A stretch of DNA of 64,000 bases, taken from positions 62,001-126,000 of the forward strand of contig CAMAXX010000002.1 of NCBI GenBank assembly GCA_945862435.1, written 5' to 3'. The translations under genes were made by a program, and so were the position numbers. Positions within the stretch are counted from its first letter, which is position 1, and each line of letters starts with the position of its first letter. Positions 52,105 to 61,597 of this stretch are shown here, one piece after another. The DNA is from Pseudorhodobacter antarcticus (lineage in GTDB: Bacteria; Pseudomonadota; Alphaproteobacteria; Rhodobacterales; Rhodobacteraceae). Below the pieces are notes generated by a model. That model was given only the letters and a program-made list of their open reading frames with translations. It did not search any database and had not been told where the DNA came from.

Positions 52105-53070
52105 CTAATGATCGCCGCTGGGGGCGGCGACACCCTCATCTTTGCGCCGCATCCCTTCGCGCAGCAATGTATAAAATCCCGCGCCGCAGATCAGGGCAAT
52201 GCCAGCCCACGCATGCGGATCGGGCCAAGTGCCAAATACCAAAAGCCCCCAAAGAATAGCCATTGGCATTCCGATATATTCAAACGGGGCAATCAGGGCG
52301 GCCTCGGAGGTGCGATATGCTTGGCTCATCATCAAGCCGCCAATGCCCACGGCAATGCCCGTGCCGATAAAGGCGGGCCAATCGGGCAGGGGGGCGGTGA
52401 CCCACGGACGAAACAGAAACTCCAGCGCACCGCCTGTATGAGCGGCGGCCAAATGGCCGTCCCCAGCCCAAAGGCCCATGCCGGCGGACACAATGATAAA
52501 CCCAATTTGCACATGGAAATTTAGCGTCATCGCCGATTCCGTATCGCGCATACGGCGGGTCATCATATGGCTGCCCGCATAGCACAGTGCCGAGATTAGC
52601 ACTAAAATCGCGGCGGGTTGCAGCGCGCCCGTCGTTGGCCGGACCATCACCAAAACCCCGCATAGGCCAATGGCGACAGCGGCCCATCGGTGCGGGCCAA
52701 CACGTTCGCTCAAGATCACCGCGCTCATCAATGTGACCAAGATTGGGGCGATAAAAGCGGTTGCCACTGCATCAGCCAAGGGCATCGCGGCAAGGCCCAA
52801 AAAGTAGGTCACATTCGACACCATCACGATTGAAACGCGAAACAGATGCGCGCGGGGGCGGCGGGTGATCAGTTGGCCAAAGCCTGTGCGCGTGGCACGG
52901 ATGACTGCGAACACAATGATAAGGCTGATGAAGGCGCGGATCAGGATGATCTGGTGCAGCGCATAGCCGTTTGACAGAAACTTGATCGACAGATCGTTCA
53001 GAGACAGCATCACCCCGCCGCCAAGCGCCAAAAGAATACCAGTCAATTCGGGTTTTCGCGCCTGTGCCAT
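52105..53070 (-). CDS. EamA-family (DMT) transporter 4
   Basis: 321 residues, ten predicted helices in two EamA halves: GILLALGGGVMLSLNDLSIKFLSNGYALHQIILIRAFISLI and PLADAVATAFIAPILVTLMSAVILSERVGPHRWAAVAIGLCGVLVMVRP. The second half shows FEYIGMPMAILWGLLVFGTWPDPHAWAGIALICGAGFY. It is clearly of the same broad family but more divergent than the three plus-strand copies. It precedes the OCD-family gene on the same strand by 13 bases, so the two are probably co-transcribed, linking metabolite transport with amino-acid catabolism. Substrate unknown. Confidence 0.9.
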   Translation of the reverse strand: MAQARKPELTGILLALGGGVMLSLNDLSIKFLSNGYALHQIILIRAFISLIIVFAVIRATRTGFGQLITRRPRAHLFRVSIVMVSNVTYFLGLAAMPLADAVATAFIAPILVTLMSAVILSERVGPHRWAAVAIGLCGVLVMVRPTTGALQPAAILVLISALCYAGSHMMTRRMRDTESAMTLNFHVQIGFIIVSAGMGLWAGDGHLAAAHTGGALEFLFRPWVTAPLPDWPAFIGTGIAVGIGGLMMSQAYRTSEAALIAPFEYIGMPMAILWGLLVFGTWPDPHAWAGIALICGAGFYTLLREGMRRKDEGVAAPSGDH

Positions 53071-53107
53071 AGAGCGAGTATGGCGCGCGGCGCACGCGTG
53101 GGCTGTT

Positions 53108-53587
53108 CTAATTGCGACCGCTGGCGGCGCGCAGCATTCGATCCAGATTATCTAGAAACCGCGCGCGGTCGGCCTTGGCAAAGGGCTTGCCGCCGCCCCC
53201 AGAACTTGCCTGAAGAAAAGGATCAGCAGCGCGCAGATCGGCCATCAAATCGCGCGCGGCAAGGATCATGCCGATATTGGCGGCAGTCAGAACTTCGCCA
53301 TTATGTTTGATAACCTGCGCACCTTTGGCAAGGCATTTGGCGGCAAGCGGGATGTCGGATGTCACCACCACATCGCGCGGCGTGCAGGCATCCGCAATCC
53401 ATTTATCGGCCTCGTCAGACCCCGCAGGCACATAAATGCTGCGCACCAAAAGGTTTGGCGATGGGCGCACCCCGCCGTTGGAGACGAGGCACATTTCAAG
53501 GCCAAATCGAGTGGCGACACGCTCCGCCTCGGCCTTCACGGGGCAGGCGTCAGCGTCGATCAGCAGGCGGGGTTTAGGGGCGTCCAA
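53108..53587 (-). CDS. YaiI/YqxD family protein (DUF188)
   Basis: 159 residues. Family marks: [32 protein letters not shown] near the N-terminus, [46 protein letters not shown] and the C-terminal [21 protein letters not shown]. The fold is related to PIN/NYN nucleases, with acidic residues in DADACP and TSDIPLA, but no activity is established for bacterial members. It overlaps the preceding CAP-domain gene by 14 bases, so translation is coupled to it. Confidence 0.93.
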   Translation of the reverse strand: MDAPKPRLLIDADACPVKAEAERVATRFGLEMCLVSNGGVRPSPNLLVRSIYVPAGSDEADKWIADACTPRDVVVTSDIPLAAKCLAKGAQVIKHNGEVLTAANIGMILAARDLMADLRAADPFLQASSGGGGKPFAKADRARFLDNLDRMLRAASGRN

Positions 53588-54044
53588 ACACTTGCACCCA
53601 GTAATATTTGAACGGGTATTGATAGCCCTTTAGGGGCGCATCATCGGCCTGATAGATCACGGCCAGACCCGTTTGGGTATAGGTGCAGTTGAGCATATTT
53701 TTCTTATGCCCTGCGCTTGCCAGCCAAGTTGATACCACTTCTTTGGCCGATGACTGGCCAGCGGCGATGTTTTCGGCAATCGCGCTCCACCCGTAGCCCG
53801 ACGCATTGATGCGGCTTTTCGCGGTGGATCCGTTTTTGCCCGTGTGGCTGAAGAAATTCTGCCGCGCCATAGCCTTGGCGTGCCCAGCGGCGGCTGATTG
53901 CAGTTTGGGGCTGACTGCCAGCGCGGCGCAGCCTGCTTTGGCACGGGCGGAATTGATGAGGGATAGGGCGGCGTTTTCCATCTCGCCCGCATGGGCGGTG
54001 CTGGCGTAGCCAAGCAGTAGCAAGGCAATCAAAAATGCGCGCAT
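53574..54044 (-). CDS. Secreted CAP/SCP-domain protein
   Basis: 156 residues with a Sec signal peptide ([19 protein letters not shown]) and a CAP domain: [77 protein letters not shown] and the final [10 protein letters not shown]. The conserved His, Glu and His of the CAP cavity ([18 protein letters not shown]) are present. Extracytoplasmic role unknown; members elsewhere act in wall or host interactions. The start at 54044 has AAAGGAG upstream. Its 3' end overlaps the YaiI-family gene by 14 bases. Confidence 0.9.
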   Translation of the reverse strand: MRAFLIALLLLGYASTAHAGEMENAALSLINSARAKAGCAALAVSPKLQSAAAGHAKAMARQNFFSHTGKNGSTAKSRINASGYGWSAIAENIAAGQSSAKEVVSTWLASAGHKKNMLNCTYTQTGLAVIYQADDAPLKGYQYPFKYYWVQVFGRP

Positions 54045-54105
54045 GATCGTCTCCTTTGATTGGATATACGCAAGTATAGCACAGCACGCGCAGACTGCGA
54101 AGGGG

Positions 54106-55083
54106 TCAGCCGCCGCCAATCAACACGCCTGCGGCGAACACCAGAACCCCGCCCAGCACCACCTGCAAGGCGGCGCGCACAAACGGGGTTTCCATATAAC
54201 GGTTTTGTATCCATGCAATCGCCCAAAGTTCGATAAACACCACCACCACCGCAATCGAGGTAGCTGTCCAAAAATCGGGGATCAGATACGGCAGGGCGTG
54301 GCCCAATCCGCCCAGCGTTGTCATTATGCCAGACGCGAAGCCGCGTTTCCACGGGCTGCCACGGCCTGACAGAACCCCGTCATCATGGGCGGCTTCGGTA
54401 AATCCCATGGAAATGCCTGCGCCAACCGACGCAGCAAGGCCAACCAGAAAGGTTGTCCACGTGTTTTGCGTGGCAAAGGCAACGGCGAATATAGGGGCCA
54501 AAGTGGACACCGAACCATCCATCAACCCGGCAAGGCCAGGCTGCACCCAAGTTAAGATAAACTGGCGCTTTGCGCTGGCATCTTCGCCTTCGCGCGCGTC
54601 TGTGCCCAGATGGGTTTCCGATAGCCCAACCGCGGCAGCCACGTGCCCTGCTTCGGCGGCGGCCAGATCGCCCAGCAGCTTGCGGGTTTCTGCATCAGAA
54701 GTGGCCCCAGCGGCGCGGGTGTAGAATGCGGCGGCCTGCGCCTCCATCGCGCTGGCCTCGCCCCGAATAGTGTCCAAAGACAGGTTGGCGGTCAGCCACA
54801 CAGGGCGGCGGGCGTAGAAACCTGCCACATGTTCGCGGCGGATCAAAGGGATCACATCGCCAAAGCGTTTTTGGTGCATTGCAATCAGGCGGGCGCGGTG
54901 GCTGTCCTCCTCGGCGGCCATGCCATCGAACACGGCGGCGGATGCGGGGTAATCACCCCGCAGGTGCTGGGCATAGCTGCGGTATATGCGCGCGTCATCC
55001 TCTTCGGAAGATATCGCAAGGCCAAGCACTTCTTGCGGGGATAAAGCGGCAAAGCGGCGGCGGTTAGACAAAGCTGATAGCAT
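54106..55083 (-). CDS. mbfA: Membrane-bound ferritin-type iron exporter MbfA
   Basis: 325 residues in two parts. The N-terminal half is a rubrerythrin/ferritin-like domain with Glu/His iron ligands (SSEEDDARIYRSYAQHL, MAAEEDSHRARLIAMHQ, MEAQAAAFYTRAAG, AAAEAGHVAAA). The C-terminal half (from about residue 180) is a VIT1/CCC1-type membrane domain with about five helices (QPGLAGLMDGSVSTLAPIFAVAFATQN; LVGLAASVGAGISMGFTEAAHDDG). This fusion is MbfA, an Fe2+ efflux protein protecting against iron and peroxide stress in Agrobacterium and Bradyrhizobium. A perfect iron-control element lies 12 bases upstream, implying Irr repression when iron is low. Confidence 0.93.
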   Translation of the reverse strand: MLSALSNRRRFAALSPQEVLGLAISSEEDDARIYRSYAQHLRGDYPASAAVFDGMAAEEDSHRARLIAMHQKRFGDVIPLIRREHVAGFYARRPVWLTANLSLDTIRGEASAMEAQAAAFYTRAAGATSDAETRKLLGDLAAAEAGHVAAAVGLSETHLGTDAREGEDASAKRQFILTWVQPGLAGLMDGSVSTLAPIFAVAFATQNTWTTFLVGLAASVGAGISMGFTEAAHDDGVLSGRGSPWKRGFASGIMTTLGGLGHALPYLIPDFWTATSIAVVVVFIELWAIAWIQNRYMETPFVRAALQVVLGGVLVFAAGVLIGGG

Positions 55084-55094
55084 AGCGCACCTAT

Positions 55095-55111
55095 TTTAGA
55101 ATAATTCTAAA
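55095..55111 (-). promoter_or_regulatory. Iron-control element (Irr box) of mbfA
   Basis: TTTAGAATAATTCTAAA is a perfect 7-3-7 inverted repeat and matches the Irr/ICE consensus of alphaproteobacteria (TTTAGAA, three bases, TTCTAAA) exactly. It ends 12 bases from the mbfA start, where a bound repressor would cover the promoter. Irr accumulates in low iron, so mbfA should be off in scarcity and on in excess. Confidence 0.92.
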
Positions 55112-55154
55112 CTAGAGCTTGCCCGCAGAATTGGCAAGGCCGCATAGGCGGTCA

Positions 55155-57386
55155 TCAATTGCCAAACAAACGTTCCAGAAGCGTTTGGAATTGCCCCTGA
55201 TCTTGCGATGTGCCTTGGCCGCCTTGGGGCGGGGCAATGGGCATTAGGGCCGCGTTTGGGTCAACTGCGTTCGGGTCTGCCGCCATGGTTGGCGTGTTTG
55301 GGTCTGCGGTGGGGGCAGGGGGTATGCGCGCCTCTGGTATCAGCATGTTTAGGGGTTTGGGCGGCAAGCCGTCATGCACGCGCACCATTACCTCGTGCCA
55401 GATTTCCGATGGAATACCGCCGCCCGTCACGCCAGTCAGGGGCGAGTTATCGTCATAGCCCATCCAGACGCCCGCGACATAATCGGCCGTAAAGCCGATG
55501 AACCACGCATCGCGCGCAGCTTGCGTGGTGCCCGTTTTGCCTGCCACTTGCCAGCCGTCCAGTTTGGCGCGCGCGCCTGTGCCTGCCTCGACCACTTGGG
55601 TCATCATATAGGTTAGGTATTGCGCGGCCTCTAGGGAAATCACCCTCTCGCCCATGCCGCCGCCTGCGCCAATCAGGGGCTCTGCCTCGCCCTTCAGCGA
55701 CAACTCGCGCAGACCGTAGGGGGTGACCGCCGTGCCGCCGTTTTGAATGCCCGCATAGGCCCCCGTCATTTGCAACAGCGTCGATTCCGATGCGCCCAGC
55801 GCCAGTGCGGGGCCTGCGGCCATATCGCCCGTGATGCCAAAACCAGCGGCGACATTGCGCACCGCGTCGCGGCTCATCGCTTCGGAGACTTTGACGGCGG
55901 GAATGTTGCGGCTTTCGGCCAAGGCTTGGGTCAGGGTCATCATACCCTTATATTCGTTGTCATAATTCTTGGGCGACCATGGGCCAGAACCTGGAATATT
56001 GATGGTCATTGGGATGTCTTCGACATAGTCGGCAGGCGACCAGCCCAAATCCATCGCAGCGGCATAGACAAAGGGTTTGAACGCGCTGCCCGTTTGGCGC
56101 AAGGCCTGCGTTGCGCGGTTAAAGCTGCCCGCATCTTGGGTATCACGCCCGCCAACCATGGCGCGCACTGCGCCATCGGCAGACATCACCACAATGGCGA
56201 CTTGGGCCTTTGATCCTTCTTTCAGCTTCGTATCAAAGACGAATTTCAGCGCCTCTTCCGACTTTTTCTGCAAATCCACATCCAGCGTAGTGCGCATGAT
56301 CACATCTTCGGTGGTGGCCGATGTCAGGAAATCGGGCGCAGTTTCCATAACCCAATCGGCGAAAAAGCCACCTGATTTTGACTGCGCTTCGGGCGACAGC
56401 ACGGCGGGGAACTTGCGCGCTTCGTCCGCCTCGGATTTGTCCAGATACCCTTGTTCCTGCATCAGGCCAACAATCACATTGGCGCGGTTTTGGGCGCGCT
56501 CTAGGTTGTTGGTGGGGGCAAAACGCGACGGGGCTTTTAAAAGGCCCGCCAACATAGCGGCTTGGGCGGGGTCAACTTGGTTGGCGGATATGCCGAAATA
56601 GCGCTGGGCCGCAGCCTCGAACCCGCGCGTGCCTGCGCCCAGATAGGCGCGGTTGAAATAAATCGTCAGGACTTCGGCCTTGGTGTATTTCAGCTCCATC
56701 GCCACGGCGTAAGGGATTTCTTTCAGCTTGCGGTAAATTCCGCCGCCACGGCAGTCTTCCTCATACTCGGTTTCGGTTTTCCATGTGTCGGTGTCATACG
56801 GCACGCCAAGGCACAAAAGTTTGGCAACCTGCTGGGTGATGGTGGAACCGCCGTTGCCTTCCAAGGGGCCGCGCCCTTCGGACAGGTTGATGCGAATGGC
56901 CGAGGCGATGCCGCGCGGGGAAATGCCGAAATGCAGATTAAAGCGTTTGTCTTCAGTGGCGATCACGGCATTGCGCAGATGCTGGGATACGTCATCGGAA
57001 GTGATCTGCCCGCCAAAGGTTTCACCCCGCCAAGCAAAGACTTGATTATTGCGATCCAAAAGCGTGACCGAGCCTTTGGCGCGGGCATCCAAAAGGGCGG
57101 TGACGTCTGGCAATTGGGCATAGAAATAAAAGACGATCCCACCAAAAACCAATGCGCCCAAAATGCCAAAGCGCCACATCAGCCACACAAAGATGCGCCA
57201 AAAGGGGCGGATAAAGAACCACAGCACGCGCAAAATGATATTGCGCGAACCACTGGCTTTGCGAGGAGCGGCTTTGCGTGGCTTTTTGGGTGGCGGTGGC
57301 GCTGCATTGCGGCGCGGCGCGGCGGTCGCACCATAGCGGCGATCTGCCACCAAGGGGGGGCGCCCCTGTCCGTTTGATCCTGCCAT
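55155..57386 (-). CDS. mrcA: Penicillin-binding protein 1A, transglycosylase/transpeptidase
   Basis: 743 residues from the start MAGSNGQGRPPLV at 57386 (earlier ATGs at 57422/57419 are possible). After a proline/lysine-rich cytoplasmic tail comes one membrane helix (FGILGALVFGGIVFYFYAQLP). The GT51 glycosyltransferase domain follows (VIATEDKRFNLHFGI, GGSTITQQVAKLLCLG, KEIPYAVAMELKYTKAEVLTIYFNRAYLG). The transpeptidase domain has SxxK in TGSAFKPFVYAAAM, SxN in ESRNIPAVKV and KTG in AGKTGTTQAARDAWFIG. It polymerises and cross-links peptidoglycan in the periplasm. The tail ends in a Pro/Gln-rich stretch. It is divergent from glnK across 246 bases. Confidence 0.94.
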   Translation of the reverse strand: MAGSNGQGRPPLVADRRYGATAAPRRNAAPPPPKKPRKAAPRKASGSRNIILRVLWFFIRPFWRIFVWLMWRFGILGALVFGGIVFYFYAQLPDVTALLDARAKGSVTLLDRNNQVFAWRGETFGGQITSDDVSQHLRNAVIATEDKRFNLHFGISPRGIASAIRINLSEGRGPLEGNGGSTITQQVAKLLCLGVPYDTDTWKTETEYEEDCRGGGIYRKLKEIPYAVAMELKYTKAEVLTIYFNRAYLGAGTRGFEAAAQRYFGISANQVDPAQAAMLAGLLKAPSRFAPTNNLERAQNRANVIVGLMQEQGYLDKSEADEARKFPAVLSPEAQSKSGGFFADWVMETAPDFLTSATTEDVIMRTTLDVDLQKKSEEALKFVFDTKLKEGSKAQVAIVVMSADGAVRAMVGGRDTQDAGSFNRATQALRQTGSAFKPFVYAAAMDLGWSPADYVEDIPMTINIPGSGPWSPKNYDNEYKGMMTLTQALAESRNIPAVKVSEAMSRDAVRNVAAGFGITGDMAAGPALALGASESTLLQMTGAYAGIQNGGTAVTPYGLRELSLKGEAEPLIGAGGGMGERVISLEAAQYLTYMMTQVVEAGTGARAKLDGWQVAGKTGTTQAARDAWFIGFTADYVAGVWMGYDDNSPLTGVTGGGIPSEIWHEVMVRVHDGLPPKPLNMLIPEARIPPAPTADPNTPTMAADPNAVDPNAALMPIAPPQGGQGTSQDQGQFQTLLERLFGN

Positions 57387-57632
57387 GCCGCGCTGCCTTT
57401 GGTTTCTTGTTTGCCCCATCATAACCCGTTTCGCCGCGCTTGTGGAGACACTCTTGCGCTGATTCGCACACCCCTGTCGCACAAATTTTACGCTTAACCA
57501 AAAAATTACGCCTAAATTTTGCGCATAATGTTGCGGAAGACCTTTTTCTGCCGCCGAAATCTTGTGCTGCGGCTGCATCATTGGCGTGATGGCCCACAGG
57601 CCCCCAATGGGCCTGCGCGAAAGGGGTGCAAC

Positions 57633-57971
57633 GTGAAGATGATCATTGCTGCCATAAAGCCATACAAGCTGGACGAGGTGCGCGAAGCGCTAACCGCCGT
57701 CGGCGTGCGTGGCATGATGGTGACGGAAATCAAAGGCTTTGGCACACAGTCAGGCCATACGGAAATTTATCGCGGCGCAGAATACGCCGTGAATTTCGTG
57801 CCAAAGATGCGGCTTGAATTGGTCGTATCAGACGCACTTGCCGATCAGGTGGTGGACACCATCACCAAAACCGCCCGCACGGGTAAAATCGGCGATGGCA
57901 AAATTTTCGTTCTTGACGTGGCAAGCGCCTTGCGCGTGCGCACGGGCGAGACGGGCGACGAAGCGCTGTAA
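57633..57971 (+). CDS. glnK: PII signalling protein GlnK
   Basis: 112-residue trimeric nitrogen-signal protein. Tyr51, the uridylylated residue, is in EIYRGAEYAVNF (T-loop), and the ATP/2-oxoglutarate sites KTARTGKIGDGKIFV and LRVRTGETG are standard. The start is a GTG at 57633 with AAAGGGG upstream. It is 18 bases before amtB, the classical glnK-amtB pair: GlnK plugs AmtB when nitrogen is plentiful. In the upstream gap I looked for, and did not find, a convincing sigma54 promoter (TGGCAC-N5-TTGCA), so nitrogen control may use another route. Confidence 0.95.
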   Translation: MKMIIAAIKPYKLDEVREALTAVGVRGMMVTEIKGFGTQSGHTEIYRGAEYAVNFVPKMRLELVVSDALADQVVDTITKTARTGKIGDGKIFVLDVASALRVRTGETGDEAL

Positions 57972-57989
57972 GGGGGCAAAAGGAAAATC

Positions 57990-59471
57990 ATGATGATGAA
58001 AAAACTACTTTCACTGGCATCTGCGGGCCTGCTGGCCGCCGCGATGCCCGCCCTTGCGCAAGATGCTGCGCTGGTGCCTTACGCCTATGAAAAGGCCGTG
58101 CATGGCGGCGATATTGCATGGATGAGCATTTCGACCGTTTTGGTCTTGCTGATGACCGTTCCGGGCCTTGCGCTGTTTTACGGCGGTTTGGTGCGCACAA
58201 AAAATATGCTGTCGATGCTGACCCAAGTTTTCGCCATTTCGGCGGTGGTCTGCATCATCTGGGTCGTTTACGGCTATTCGATGGCGTTTTCCTATGGCGG
58301 GTCGATGGACACCTATGTTGGTGGCTTCTCGAAGATGTTCTTGTCGGGCGTCGATGCCACAACGCTGGTGCCAACCTTTACCAATGGCGTCTGGTTGCCT
58401 GAATACACCTTCATTGCGTTTCAGATGACCTTTGCAATGATCACCCCTGCGCTGATCGTCGGTGCCTTTGCCGAGCGGATGAAGTTTTCGTCCCTGCTGG
58501 TTTTCAGTATTCTGTGGGTGACCTTCATCTACTTCCCAATGGCGCACATGGTTTGGTGGTGGGGCGGCCCAGACTTCTTGGCCGAACAACAAACCCTGAA
58601 ACTGATTGCTGAAGCTGCTGGCGATACCGCTGGCGCCGAGGCTGCCGCTGCCAATCTGGCTGCAAACGGTCTGCTGTGGAACTGGGGCGCGCTGGACTTT
58701 GCAGGCGGCACCGTGGTGCACATCAACGCTGGTGTTGCTGGTCTTGTTGGCTGCATCATGCTGGGCAAGCGCGTCGGCTACGGCAAGGATTCGATGGCGC
58801 CGCACTCGCTGACCATGACCATGATTGGCGGCGCTTTGCTGTGGGTGGGCTGGTTCGGCTTTAACGCAGGTTCCAACCTTGAATCCAACGCGATCACGTC
58901 GCTTGCGATTGTGAACACCTTTGTCGCCACGGCTGGCGGAGGTGTTGCGTGGATGTTCGCCGAATGGCTGCTAAAGGGCAAACCATCGCTTCTGGGTCTG
59001 ATATCGGGTGTTGTGACGGGTCTTGTGGCCGTGACGCCTGCGGCTGGCTTTGCAGGGCCAATGGGCGCGCTGGTGCTGGGTCTGTTTGCTGGCGTGGCTT
59101 GCTTCTTCTTTGTCGCCTACGTCAAGAACATGTTCAAACTGGACGACAGCCTAGATGTGTTCGGCATCCACGGTCTGGCGGGTATCATTGGCTCGATTGC
59201 CACGGGTATTCTGGTAAGCCCGGCTTTGGGCGGCGCAGGCATCCCTGACTACACTTCGCTACCTGGCACGCTGCAAGTGGGCGCATATGACATGGCGTTT
59301 ATGTTGACCGCGCAAACCAAGGCCGTGCTGTTCACGGTCGCCTTCTCGGGGATCGGTTCGTTCATCTTGTTCAAGCTGGTTGATATGGTGATGGGCCTGC
59401 GCGTGAAGGAAGATATCGAGCGCGAAGGTCTGGATCTGGCCGAACATGGCGAGCGCGCTTATAATCAATAA
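57990..59471 (+). CDS. amtB: Ammonium transporter
   Basis: 493-residue Amt/Rh channel with a signal peptide (MMMKKLLSLASAGLLAAAMPALAQ) and eleven helices. Seen: VPGLALFYGGLVRTKNMLS (first helices), the pore His pair region WNWGALDFAGGTVVHINAGVAGLVG and FGIHGLAGIIGSIATGILV, and GWFGFNAGS. A long Ala-rich insert, about 30 residues (EQQTLKLIAEAAGDTAGAEAAAANLAANG), sits before LDFAGG and is absent from the E. coli protein. Codon choice is smoother than the neighbours', suggesting high expression. A terminator follows. Confidence 0.96.
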   Translation: MMMKKLLSLASAGLLAAAMPALAQDAALVPYAYEKAVHGGDIAWMSISTVLVLLMTVPGLALFYGGLVRTKNMLSMLTQVFAISAVVCIIWVVYGYSMAFSYGGSMDTYVGGFSKMFLSGVDATTLVPTFTNGVWLPEYTFIAFQMTFAMITPALIVGAFAERMKFSSLLVFSILWVTFIYFPMAHMVWWWGGPDFLAEQQTLKLIAEAAGDTAGAEAAAANLAANGLLWNWGALDFAGGTVVHINAGVAGLVGCIMLGKRVGYGKDSMAPHSLTMTMIGGALLWVGWFGFNAGSNLESNAITSLAIVNTFVATAGGGVAWMFAEWLLKGKPSLLGLISGVVTGLVAVTPAAGFAGPMGALVLGLFAGVACFFFVAYVKNMFKLDDSLDVFGIHGLAGIIGSIATGILVSPALGGAGIPDYTSLPGTLQVGAYDMAFMLTAQTKAVLFTVAFSGIGSFILFKLVDMVMGLRVKEDIEREGLDLAEHGERAYNQ

Positions 59472-59481
59472 TCACAGTGGG

Positions 59482-59506
59482 GGGGCGGCCAAAGAGCCGC
59501 CCCTTT
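59482..59506 (+). terminator. Terminator after amtB
   Basis: Eight-base-pair stem GGGGCGGC / GCCGCCCC with loop CAAAGA, followed by TTTC, eleven bases after the amtB stop. A second hairpin GCCCGCAGG / CCTGCGGGC (59547-59569, tail ATTTTC) lies just before the end of the convergent MFS gene. Confidence 0.8.
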
Positions 59507-59573
59507 CACTTTGGTCAAAGGAACCTTCCCCCAATGATCTATATGCGCCCGCAGGCTTGTCCTGCGGGCATTT

Positions 59574-60716
59574 TCATACGCGGCGTAAAGACATAAGACG
59601 CAACGCAAAGATTGGCACGGACATCAGCAAAACGGCGGCAAAAACAAAGGCGGCGCGCAGGCCGAAATGCCCTGCCAAAAACCCCACAAAGGGCGGGCCA
59701 AAGAAATACCCGAAATATCCTAAAAGCGTGGCGCGCGCCACGGCGCGGGCGCGGGCGGCGGGATGGGCCATTTGCCCCACCATGGAAAAGGCCGTGGGCG
59801 CGATGACCGATGACCCCAGCCCCATAATGATGAACCCTGCATAGGCCATTGCAGGGCTGGTGGCGGCGGCGGCAATCAGCGCGCCCGCGGCCGACAGCAG
59901 CGCGCCGCACATCAGCAGCACATGACCTGCCACGCGCTGCGCCATGCCTTGCCCGACCAGTCGCGCAAAACCCATTGTCAGGGCCATCACCGCAGGCCCC
60001 ATCGCCCCCGCCGCTGGCGATCCGCCCAAGGTCTGCTCGATATGCAAGGCCGACCAGTTTTCGGCGGCGTTTTCGGTAAGAAAGGCGATCAACACAATCG
60101 CCCCGCCTATTAGCGGCACAAAGCCCAGCTTTGCTGCGCCCTTATCCTTTGGCTTGGCAAGGCCGTGGATAGCGCCGTCTTTTTCAAGTGTCAGCAGGGC
60201 CAAAAGGGCGGCAATCAGCGCGATGGTTCCCAAGGTGGGTGCAGGGCCAAGGGCCGCGCTGCGCAAGCCCCCCACCAACAGCGCGCCGCCCGCAAGGCCA
60301 AAGCTATACGCGGCGTGGCACAGGTTCATCAATGGCTGGCTATGGCGGTTTTCCAAATCGGCCACGCGGGCGTTCATGATAACATCGGTCAGCCCCGTGC
60401 CCGCCCCTGCCGCCAGCATGGCCAGCGGAAACAGCCAAACGCTGCCCGCCATGCCAGGCAGGGAAAAGGCGACCGCCATGCAAATGGTGGCAAGGGGCAG
60501 CGCCAACCCGCCTGCACGCACGCCATAAGCAGGGGCCAGCAACATGGCGCAAACAGCCGCAATGGGCGTGGCAAACAGCAGCGCACCAAGGCCCTGTTCA
60601 TTCACGCCCAGCATGGTCTTTATATCTGGCAAATCGGCGGCAAACCCGCCCCACAGCACGCCCATGGCTGCAAAAGCCGCCAGCGGCGCACGGGCACGGG
60701 AAAGCGTGGTCAACAT
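59574..60716 (-). CDS. Major facilitator superfamily transporter
   Basis: 380 residues from [30 protein letters not shown] at 60716; a longer upstream frame overlaps the rplY leader and lacks an obvious start signal. Twelve hydrophobic segments are visible, with the typical MFS loop after helix 2 reading [22 protein letters not shown] and the second half starting near [33 protein letters not shown]. It resembles the FucP/YbjJ-like MFS subgroup with SALHIE and a WG-F start, but no substrate can be named. It is convergent with amtB, and terminator hairpins separate them. Confidence 0.88.
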   Translation of the reverse strand: MLTTLSRARAPLAAFAAMGVLWGGFAADLPDIKTMLGVNEQGLGALLFATPIAAVCAMLLAPAYGVRAGGLALPLATICMAVAFSLPGMAGSVWLFPLAMLAAGAGTGLTDVIMNARVADLENRHSQPLMNLCHAAYSFGLAGGALLVGGLRSAALGPAPTLGTIALIAALLALLTLEKDGAIHGLAKPKDKGAAKLGFVPLIGGAIVLIAFLTENAAENWSALHIEQTLGGSPAAGAMGPAVMALTMGFARLVGQGMAQRVAGHVLLMCGALLSAAGALIAAAATSPAMAYAGFIIMGLGSSVIAPTAFSMVGQMAHPAARARAVARATLLGYFGYFFGPPFVGFLAGHFGLRAAFVFAAVLLMSVPIFALRLMSLRRV

Positions 60717-60925
60717 GGCGCGGCTCCTGCAGATGCTGCTTGCTAGCGCGGAGCGCAACTTTGGCCATGTCCTTTTGCGACCGCTGCACTGCCACACGCG
60801 CCTTTTTCGCCGCAACGGGGCATTTTTCGGGTATTTCTGGCTTTACTTCGCGCCGATTCCCCTTTAACGCCGCCAAGTCGCGCCATGCACCCTTGAACGT
60901 TGGCGGATTTATATGGAGAGAAACT

Positions 60926-61522
60926 ATGGCACGTGAGATCCCAGATCTTATCGCCGAGGCACGGATGGGGACAGGCAAGGGGGCCGCTCGTCAATCTCGT
61001 CGCGATGGATTTGTACCCGGTATCGTCTATGGCGACAACGCTGCGCCTGCGCCGATCAAACTGAATTACAACATGCTGCTCAAGCGTTTGCGCCAAGGCC
61101 GTTTCCTGTCGACCCTGTTCAACCTTAAGGTTGCAGGCGAGCCAGACGTGCATGTGGTCTGCCGCGGCGTTCAGCGCGATGTGGTCAAAGATCTGCCCAC
61201 CCACGTTGATTTTATGCGCCTGCACGATGACAGCCGCATCAACCTGTTTATCCATGTCAACTTTGAAAACCACGAAGCCAGCCCTGGGCTGAAGCGCGGC
61301 GGAACCCTGACCGTTGTGCGGTCTGACGTGGAACTGGAAGTTTTGGCGTCCGATATACCCGATCATATCACCGTCGATCTGACGGGCCGTAAGATGGGCG
61401 ATGTAATCCACATCAACGATGTTGTGCTGCCAGAGGGCGTGCGCCCTACCATCGCGCGCGACTTCGTGATCGCCAACATCACCGCGCCTTCGGGCTTTGT
61501 CGATACGGAAGAAACCGCCTAA
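60926..61522 (+). CDS. rplY: 50S ribosomal protein L25 (Ctc form)
   Basis: 198-residue bL25 that binds 5S rRNA. The N-terminal L25 domain (about 1-92) includes [40 protein letters not shown], and the C-terminal TL5/Ctc extension is [51 protein letters not shown]. The Ctc form is common outside enterics and in alphaproteobacteria. GGAGAG precedes the ATG. A terminator follows directly. Frames upstream are noncoding leader. Confidence 0.96.
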   Translation: MAREIPDLIAEARMGTGKGAARQSRRDGFVPGIVYGDNAAPAPIKLNYNMLLKRLRQGRFLSTLFNLKVAGEPDVHVVCRGVQRDVVKDLPTHVDFMRLHDDSRINLFIHVNFENHEASPGLKRGGTLTVVRSDVELEVLASDIPDHITVDLTGRKMGDVIHINDVVLPEGVRPTIARDFVIANITAPSGFVDTEETA

Positions 61523-61548
61523 ACCTTAGGGTTTTGAATGCTTATGTG

Positions 61549-61579
61549 GGCGCGGTAGGGAAACCTGCCGCGCCTTTTT
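61549..61579 (+). terminator. Terminator after rplY
   Basis: Eleven-base-pair stem GGCGCGGTAGG / CCTGCCGCGCC (one T-G wobble) closed by a GAAA tetraloop and followed by TTTTTC, 26 bases after the rplY stop. A strong rho-independent terminator. Confidence 0.93.
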
Positions 61580-61597
61580 CGTTAGGCGAGCGGGGGG

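Noticed and set aside
57387..57632. Sigma54/NtrC promoter before glnK-amtB
   Set aside because: Segments such as TGGCGTGATGGCCC were considered, but none has the GG and GC doublets at the required spacing, and no clear GCAC-N7-GTGC NtrC sites were seen.
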